Shown here in pieces: positions 57,374 to 64,000 of a stretch of 64,000 bases of DNA. The notes below the pieces were generated by a model. The model saw nothing but the letters and a program-made list of their open reading frames with translations, was not told the origin of the DNA and did no database searches. Source of the stretch: Laccaria trichodermophora (Eukaryota; Basidiomycota; Agaricomycetes; Agaricales; Hydnangiaceae); NCBI GenBank assembly GCA_018417955.1, contig JACTVC010000042.1:186001-250000 (forward strand). The letters run 5' to 3'. Positions within the stretch are counted from its first letter, which is position 1; each line of letters opens with the position of its first letter. The position numbers and the translations under genes are program-made.

Positions 57374-60300
57374 ATGGCACCATGGGATGCATCTGCTACT
57401 ATGTCTACGTTCATTACGCCGGAAGACCTCTCCAAGGCATCCAAAGAGCAACCATCTAACGACGAACATGAAACCCCGGTGCTCAGAATTGTGGCTGAAG
57501 CGCGATCGAAAGGATATGACGCGGTCTGCTTACCCATTACGACCGATAAATGGAAGCAACGGTGGTCTGAGATGTGTTTGCTTCCAGCAGAGAGCAGCGA
57601 GGGAGATAAAGAGGCAGCTGCGAGGGCAGCTGAAGCGTGGAGACTGCGGCCTGGGTTTTTGCGCGATGAGGTCACAATGAGTCGTATAGGTGAGTATCTT
57701 GGGTTGCATCAACGAAATACCCTTTATTCTCGACTTCTTCTCTAGATGAAGCCGAGGGCATTACAGTGATGGTTTCAGAATGGCTTGAGCTTGATGCTGC
57801 CGATGATTGGGTTCGTCATGATGCTGAGATGGTGCGTTTCTCATTTTCTCTTACAGTTGCGCATTCTCTGAAAGGGGTTTTTTTTCGTTCCATATTCAGG
57901 CCCTACAACAGGAACTAGCGTACGCCTCGTATCTGAACATCCAGACTGCCATCCTCCCTGCGCCCCGAAACCGCGATCATGTTGCATCTTACGCTCGGAT
58001 CGTCAACGCCTGTTTGAAGAGTTTGCCGTACATTTACCTCTCGGTACGACTGCCAATATATAATCCATCTGCATTCCAACCCAGCCCGCCTGCTTCTGGA
58101 CTCTTCTCTGCGCCTCCGTCTGTTTCAAACCCTACTCTCGTTGTTTCTGATACCACAACGGGGAGGTTAGCACCAAGTTCGGAGGGGCAGCTCAACGCCA
58201 CATGGGAAATGTGGGATGTCATCAGATCGATGTGCGACTATAACACTCGCCTCACCCTCAGTAAACGTCGTCCGTGGTTACTCAATGTTGGAGATCTTTA
58301 ACGCTTGCCTTTCTTATAGCCCTTGATCTGTCGCCTGCTCTGCCTTCCACGCTTGGCGTTTTAAGCAAATGGGCGGCGGAATCCGTGCGGCACATCTTCC
58401 TGCCGTCATCCACATTTATAGCAAACGTGAAAGGCTATCCTGTGCTTCATAAACCCACTCAAGCTTTTATTCGGGATAGCATCATCGCGCGTTATTCTCT
58501 TCTTGAACGATTCACTGATTGATTGATGTTTCAGCTTTCAGCACCGCCCCACTATCATTCTTGCTGGTGTGCGCGCCGGGCACCACATTCGTGGGGGCGA
58601 AAATGCATACTCTCAATATCTTAGGCACCTCGAAAAAACGAGCCCGGCGGTCCAGGCTGCCCAAAGAGTTGGGACGGTAGAGAATTTTGCGCAAGGTTAC
58701 CAAGACTACCTCCAAGCGCCCTTGCAGGTCAGTTCAACTGTTTTTCGAAGACTTGTCGTGTGCTAATGATTTGGTCAAGCCGTTGATGGACAACCTCCCC
58801 AGTATCACGTATCAAACCTTTGAACAAGATCCTGTGAAATACACGCAATATGAAGAGGTATATTGATGAGATCAAGCCTGCCGCATATTTTTGACGAAGT
58901 AAATGTCAGGCAATGTACAGGGCCTTCCTCGACCGACCGAGCCAAGACAAAACGTATGGTTATCATCAAATTTGGGGCAAATCTTATTGATCATTTATTA
59001 GTGTCGTGTGCATCGCAGGCGCTGGGCGGGGGCCTTTAGTCGCTCGCTGTTTAACGGCCTTGGAACGAGCTCATCGGGAGGCAGTCGTTTATGCTGTCGA
59101 AAAGAACCCAAATGCATACGTAACGTATGCGTCATATGCATCAGCATGTGAGTTTTTTGTTGAAGTCTCTCAGTTTGCAGCATAGGCAAGGGAAGGAATG
59201 GGGATCTAAAGTCCAATTGTTATTCGGCGATATGAGGATCATCGATGTCCCCGAAAAAGCGGATATCCTCGTCAGCGAACTTCTGGGGTCGTTCGGTGAC
59301 AACGAACTCAGTCCTGAGTGCTTAGATGGGGCGATGCGATTTCTGAAACGTGCGTACTCTTTTCGCAATGAATTGCTGTCACAAATTTGACCTGATGTTA
59401 GCCGAGGGAATTTCTATTCCATCATCGTACACCGCTCATCTTGCACCGCTATCTTCCTCCAAGTTATACAACGAGGCTCGGTCTAATAGAAATGAGAAGA
59501 GCTTAGAAACACCTTACGTGGTGATGTTCCAAGCTGTGAACATTCTCAGTGGTACGAAGGCTTCTGGGCGTTGTGGTCCTCAGATTCAAGAGTGTTGGGA
59601 GTTTGAGCATCCAAGGAGGGACCCGGTTCTTGATTCTAACGGTATGTATGGCACAATTGTGGCCCCACTCCCTAACAAGTGCGACGTTCAGGTCTTCCAT
59701 TCACTAATAGTCACAATGCTCGGTCCGCTACTCTTCGATTCTATATTCCCCATGCGGGGATTCTTCAGTGAGATTCCATTTGACATATTTTCGGGGCTTT
59801 TTTCGATCTCACATCAGCGGGTTGGCTGGATACTTTGAAGCGGTATGTTATGGTACTCCTCAACATTTAGTCAAAATTTAGCGCATTTACGCAGGTACTC
59901 TATGGCAATATTGGACTTAGTATTCATCCGCACCGCAAAGATCAGATATCGAAGGATATGCTTAGCTGGTTCCCCCTTTTCTTCCCTTTCAAGGCGCGCA
60001 GATTTTTAATAGAAGCCTTCTCGTGTTTCTAATTTACGAATCAGGAGCCCTTGTACCTTCCCAGTAATTCGGAGCTGCAGGTTTCCATCTGGCGATTGAC
60101 AAACGAACGTCAAGTCTGGTATGAATGGCACGCAGAGTCCTTCCTCTCCATGCCAAGCGTTGTCGCGTCCGACGACCCGTTTACGGAAGCAAGTTTTTCT
60201 GCCACAACTCTCGCTTCGTTCGGTGTGCCGAGTCCGATGGCGGATGGGTTGGAGACGTCATTTACCGACACCCGCCCCTTCCCGCAAGCTGCAGGGGACG

Positions 60301-60374
60301 ACTTCGAGATAGTCAAGGTAGGGCACACCAGTTTACACAATCCCGGTGGCCGCAGCAGTTGGATTGGGTTATAA
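57374..60374 (+). CDS. PRMT5: Protein arginine methyltransferase 5 (Skb1/Hsl7 family)
   Basis: Symmetrically dimethylates arginine in Sm proteins and histones and contributes to cell-cycle and morphology control in fungi. About 13 exons. An N-terminal TIM-barrel-like region ([40 protein letters not shown]) leads through [41 protein letters not shown]-like [15 protein letters not shown], and [14 protein letters not shown]. The SAM-binding motif reads [15 protein letters not shown]. The double-Glu catalytic loop reads [17 protein letters not shown], with both glutamates present. The C-terminal barrel includes [53 protein letters not shown] and ends [12 protein letters not shown]. Complete and apparently functional. 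Confidence 0.93.
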
Positions 60375-60636
60375 AATCGCTTTTGACATCAAGGGACCTC
60401 CGCATTATCCCTTCTCCGTCTGCTTGGATACTAGAGAGGAGTGAAGATTTTGTTCATTACATAACATGAATAGGATCTTGTGAAGTTGGCCTCGATCGCG
60501 TCGGCGGACCTTGAATTTCACTATTTATTCTTATTAGCCTGGCGTTCTTCTCCTCTTATCCACCTTTCTCTTTCTCCTCTACAATCACTACTACCTACAC
60601 CCTCGCACTCGCTTCACCATCCTAAGCTCGCTCGCC

Positions 60637-61616
60637 ATGAAGTTCTTCGCAACAGCAGCTGCCCTTGCGTCTCTCATCCCTGGATTTCTCTCGCTTACAG
60701 TGAATACCCCGTAAGCACACTCCAATTGCATCATTGTCATCTACTGAGTGCCCGCCAGGCCTGGCGTGACGTTCTGCGGTTAGTTTATCCATCCTCTGCG
60801 TCGTCAAGTTTGCGTCGTCCTACCGATGTTTGCCCATCGCCAGAGCCGCAGTTAATTTCCTGGAACGGTGGAACAGCTCCCTACTACGTGACCATTATCC
60901 CTGGTAAGTCCCCCCTTTTCTTCTGTCGGTGGCTGACTCGTCGTTTCGGTTAGGTGGCCAGATAAATGCAGCACCTGTAAGAGGATCACGTTTCTGACAT
61001 TACGTCAGTGCCCCCGATTTGGCATATAAACTAACATATCGGGACAGCTCAAGACTTTTGATACCCAGAACGGCAACCAGCTCACTTGGATCGTTGACAT
61101 CCCAGCTGGCACTTCAATGTAGGTTTAAACAGTTTGAGTGTTCTTGTCATTTTCTTATCATTCAATCAGCACATTATCTACTAAGGACAGCACTGGTGCC
61201 CAGGCCTATTCCGATGCCGTCACGATCCAGCCCGGAGCGGGTACAACGTAAGAAGCTTGTGTCGGTCGTCGACCTAAATTGACACATTAGCTTTATCCAT
61301 AGCTGTAGCGCCAGCACAACTGGTACTGGGAGCGCGATGTCTACGACGTCCGCCAGTGGCACAGGCACCGCTACAAGCTCATCGAAGGCTTCGGGCTCTA
61401 ATGCTAGCTCCGCATCGTATGTCTCTCTCAACTATGTAACCATGTAGATGCACGCTGTTAACATTTTTTGATAGGCATACCACGGCCCAGGGAACTGTGT
61501 CCACTAGCAAGTCAACAGCAACTCAGGCTTCGAGTTCCAGCAAGGCGTCTCATAACTATGATAGCGCTGCGAGCTCCCTTTTGGCTGCTCTGATGGGATT
61601 GGTCGCGTTCTTTTGA
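60637..61616 (+). CDS. Ser/Thr-rich GPI-anchored surface protein
   Basis: Starts MKFFATAAALASLIPGFLS, a clear signal peptide. Small exons then give an Ig-like N-terminal domain (ISWNGGTAPYYVTIIPGG, LKTFDTQNGNQLTWIVDIPA, DAVTIQPGAG), as in the fungal Kre9/Knh1-like Ser-Thr-rich family. A Ser/Thr/Ala-rich stalk follows (TTSASGTGTATSSSKASG), and the C-terminus SSLLAALMGLVAFF is hydrophobic after a small-residue site, the pattern of a GPI attachment signal. Probably a cell-wall or plasma-membrane mannoprotein. Six or seven introns of 50-60 bp. Function of the family is not established. Confidence 0.8.
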
Positions 61617-61925
61617 TTCGTTCGGCGTTTCTTGGAAGATGTGGATTGGATGGACTTGACTATACTACATGATACTGGATAGAGGATCGTTATTTATTTA
61701 ATTTCAAATAATAATTGGACAGATGATCGCGACCGTGTGACCATAATGCGCTGGAAGAGCGTGGGAACTATCCGCCCTTGGTGTTTCTTTGAGCACCCTC
61801 AACTCCACGTCAACTCGTAACATACTTGGACCGCGATTTTTGGTCTATAACGACGCCCATCTATCGGGGCTCAATATCTATCACTAAGTATCCTTCATTT
61901 TTCCTTTATATCTAATTATTCCACT
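61617..61925. other. Intergenic
   Basis: No gene seen in about 310 bp. It holds the 3' flank of the GPI-protein gene and the promoter of the next, ending in an AT-rich stretch before ATG 61926. Confidence 0.35.
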
Positions 61926-64000
61926 ATGTCGGTCCCTGTCGGGGACGTCACCACGGATCCATTGGGCAAGCTTTTGCAACCAATGACAAACGAGGAGTTG
62001 CCCTCCATGGTCATTGATACCGACGGCGTCGTTCAAAACGCGTCAATACTGTCAACGAAGGAGATCTGTCAGGATACCACGAATCCAGTGGCCACGACGG
62101 CGGCTCGCGCGTCGCCGTCGAAAGAAAGCCTCGGAAGCATTGCAACGGTGCGTGTGATAAAAACATCCAGTGGGCTATCCTGATGGCCTCTGATATAAAG
62201 GTTTCGCAACCTGTGACATTATCTGGGTCGGAAGAAGTCAGTTTGAACGCCATCGAATACGACAGCCTGCCAGAAGTCAATATTGCATCTCACCTTCCTG
62301 AAGCTGTCGAGGAAGGTGTTCAGATATTCGCGCCTGAGGCACAGCACGAACTCGACAACGCTGCTGATCAACAGTCAAGTCATCCATTGGTATCTACTCT
62401 TGTGATCGCCGTTAGACTTGGTTTTAACGTTTCCTAGGATCCCGAAATAACGGGGACTGTTGTGTCAACTGAGATCCCTGATGATGTTCAATCTGATACC
62501 GTAAGTAATGCCCTGAAATAATCATTCAGATTATTGCTGAAAATCAAAAGGGTCCTGTTGAAGACACAAGTGACGTATCCGTTACTGAAGCTGTGAGTCA
62601 TGCATATTATAGTCGGTCCTTTCCTCAAATTCGAAACGTCTAGTTCAACATTGCTGAAGTCAAAGATATCAATGTTATTCAAGATAGCAGCGTATTCGCT
62701 TCAGTGAGCACATCCGCCATCAAACTTGTCAAATGTTGACAGTCATAGGGCAAGAATAACGGCGACATCCAACTCCCATCTGCTGAAGAGACTGACCGAG
62801 TGGGTTTGATCATACAATTCACGTTTCTACCGACATCATCTCAATGTTGATCTAGGATACCGCTGTTGATAGCCCGTCAATTCCTGCTGAAACTGGTGTA
62901 GAACTTCACGAAGAGACACTGAGTCCAGGGAATGAGGCAGGCATCGTGCACGAAAGTGATGTGTCTTCTACTACTGCGCCCGAATTAATCCTCGGCGACG
63001 GTAATACAACAAACGAAAGATCTGCTGATGAGCAGCCGCAAGATATTGCCGAGGTTTCAACAGCCGAACATGTGTCCGTCGCACCTGAATCCATCAATGA
63101 AGTGGTCACATTTGCCAGTGCTGAGATCCACTCTGACAAGGGGGAGATATCGCTTGAAGAAGAGGTAGTATCGGTTGCTAGCCCTCCCGTTGTGGATGAA
63201 GTTCTCTCAGAACCTCTGTCGGAGACTGTCAAAATTGCAGTGGAGGCAGAGAAACCTCCAACCGTCGCAGATGCTATTCAAGTGTCCAAGCTGGAAACAC
63301 CTACAGGTATGAAATCTGTTCCACTAGACCCATTATCGTCCTCAATTTGATATCAGAAGTATACCACGTTGTTGAGATCGAATCTGTCCCCATCGATCCG
63401 TTGCTCAACGAGGAGCTGATCGAAACAGTTGCAGCTCACAAGGTTGATGCCGCCATCCTTCCTGGCGTAGACATTTCTGGAACTGGCGACATTGCAGCTG
63501 ACAGATTGGGCCTTTCTTCTGAAATTGTGGATGCTCCACACGCTGACGTTCAAGACATCCCAATTGAGTCAATATCTCAAGTTGTGCAGGAGGAGCAGTT
63601 TGTCCGCGAGTCTGGCAGTGGACCCGAGGAAACTTCATTGCCGTTGGAGGGTGATATCCTTGATCATGCACTCGAGGTGGAAACCCTCCCCGCTGAGACC
63701 CTCGTAGACGTGGCGGAGCTAGCCACTACTCACGCAATTGAAGAGGTGGGGATCGTAGAGGAAATACCTGAGGAACTTGTTCGGGTCTCTCAAGATCCGA
63801 CTTTGGCCTTGAGTAACCATAAAGTAGAAGATTCTTCCTCCGCAGAGGCGGTGTTGCCGAATGCCGCAAACGGGGTTGCTGAAGCAGTAGGGCACGCCCT
63901 GGTTGACCTCCATTCCGCTCTTGATGTTCACCATACCGTCGCCGGCGTCGAAGAGGTTGTAGTGGATGATCTGGAAACTCAGGCCACTCCGGTCGTAGCG
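61926..64000 (+). CDS. Long acidic low-complexity protein, 5' part only
   Basis: Starts MSVPVGDVTTDPLGKLLQPM and runs off the right edge still open. At least eight exons, several only about 40-60 bp long (e.g. DPEITGTVVSTEIPDDVQSD, GPVEDTSDVSVTEA, FNIAEVKDINVIQDSSVFAS, GKNNGDIQLPSAEETDR), then two long exons. The sequence is rich in Glu, Val, Ser, Asp, Ala and Pro, with recurring short patterns such as IEEVGIVEEIPEELV. No domain is recognised; it is probably disordered or weakly repetitive. A catalytic domain could lie beyond the window. Confidence 0.6.

Overview
The window is nuclear DNA from a filamentous basidiomycete, most likely an Agaricomycete. Host genes are compact and carry many 45-65 bp GT-AG introns. 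The recognisable proteins are fungal: Erg28, a split Fox2 system, a white-collar-2-type photoreceptor partner, Sds22 and Prmt5. Mobile elements and NLR genes of agaricomycete type interrupt the gene-dense background. All gene models were spliced by eye, so exon edges are inferences except where noted.

Layout. 0.7-11.4 kb: a 78-residue Cys-rich protein, the NHEJ factor XLF (minus) divergent from an FHA/G-patch protein, a B-type cyclin, and two adjacent peroxisomal genes (double-SDR Fox2-like enzyme ending SKL; MaoC-type enoyl-CoA hydratase ending ARL). 11.5-31.3 kb: accessory block. A 7.66 kb Helentron-like element with both ends present (11492-19152) sits 28 bp past the stop codon of a vacuolar Ca2+/H+ antiporter gene. 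A second copy of that antiporter, with the 3' end of the hydratase gene attached, lies at 28.06-31.27 kb and lacks the element, so it serves as an internal empty site. Between the copies are an unresolved small gene and an NB-ARC/TPR (NLR-type) gene with twelve 42-residue repeats.

32.4-47.6 kb: ordinary host genes (LRR protein, ERG28, a large disordered protein, a CS-domain membrane protein, thiamine pyrophosphokinase, MOCS2A/MoaD, CCDC174-like, SDS22). 48.0-52.5 kb: a CACTA-like terminal-inverted-repeat element with a second, smaller CACTA-like element nested near its left end. 52.9-64 kb: white-collar-2-like GATA factor divergent from an ankyrin protein, PRMT5, a Ser/Thr-rich GPI-type surface protein, and the start of a long acidic protein that runs off the window.

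Most informative points: the Helentron ends and its occupied/empty site pair; two in-frame TGA codons in its peptidase-like tail; a Glu-to-Gln change at a catalytic position in one antiporter copy, formed across an intron; a 756 bp higher-order repeat in the NLR gene; and the nested CACTA-like pair.
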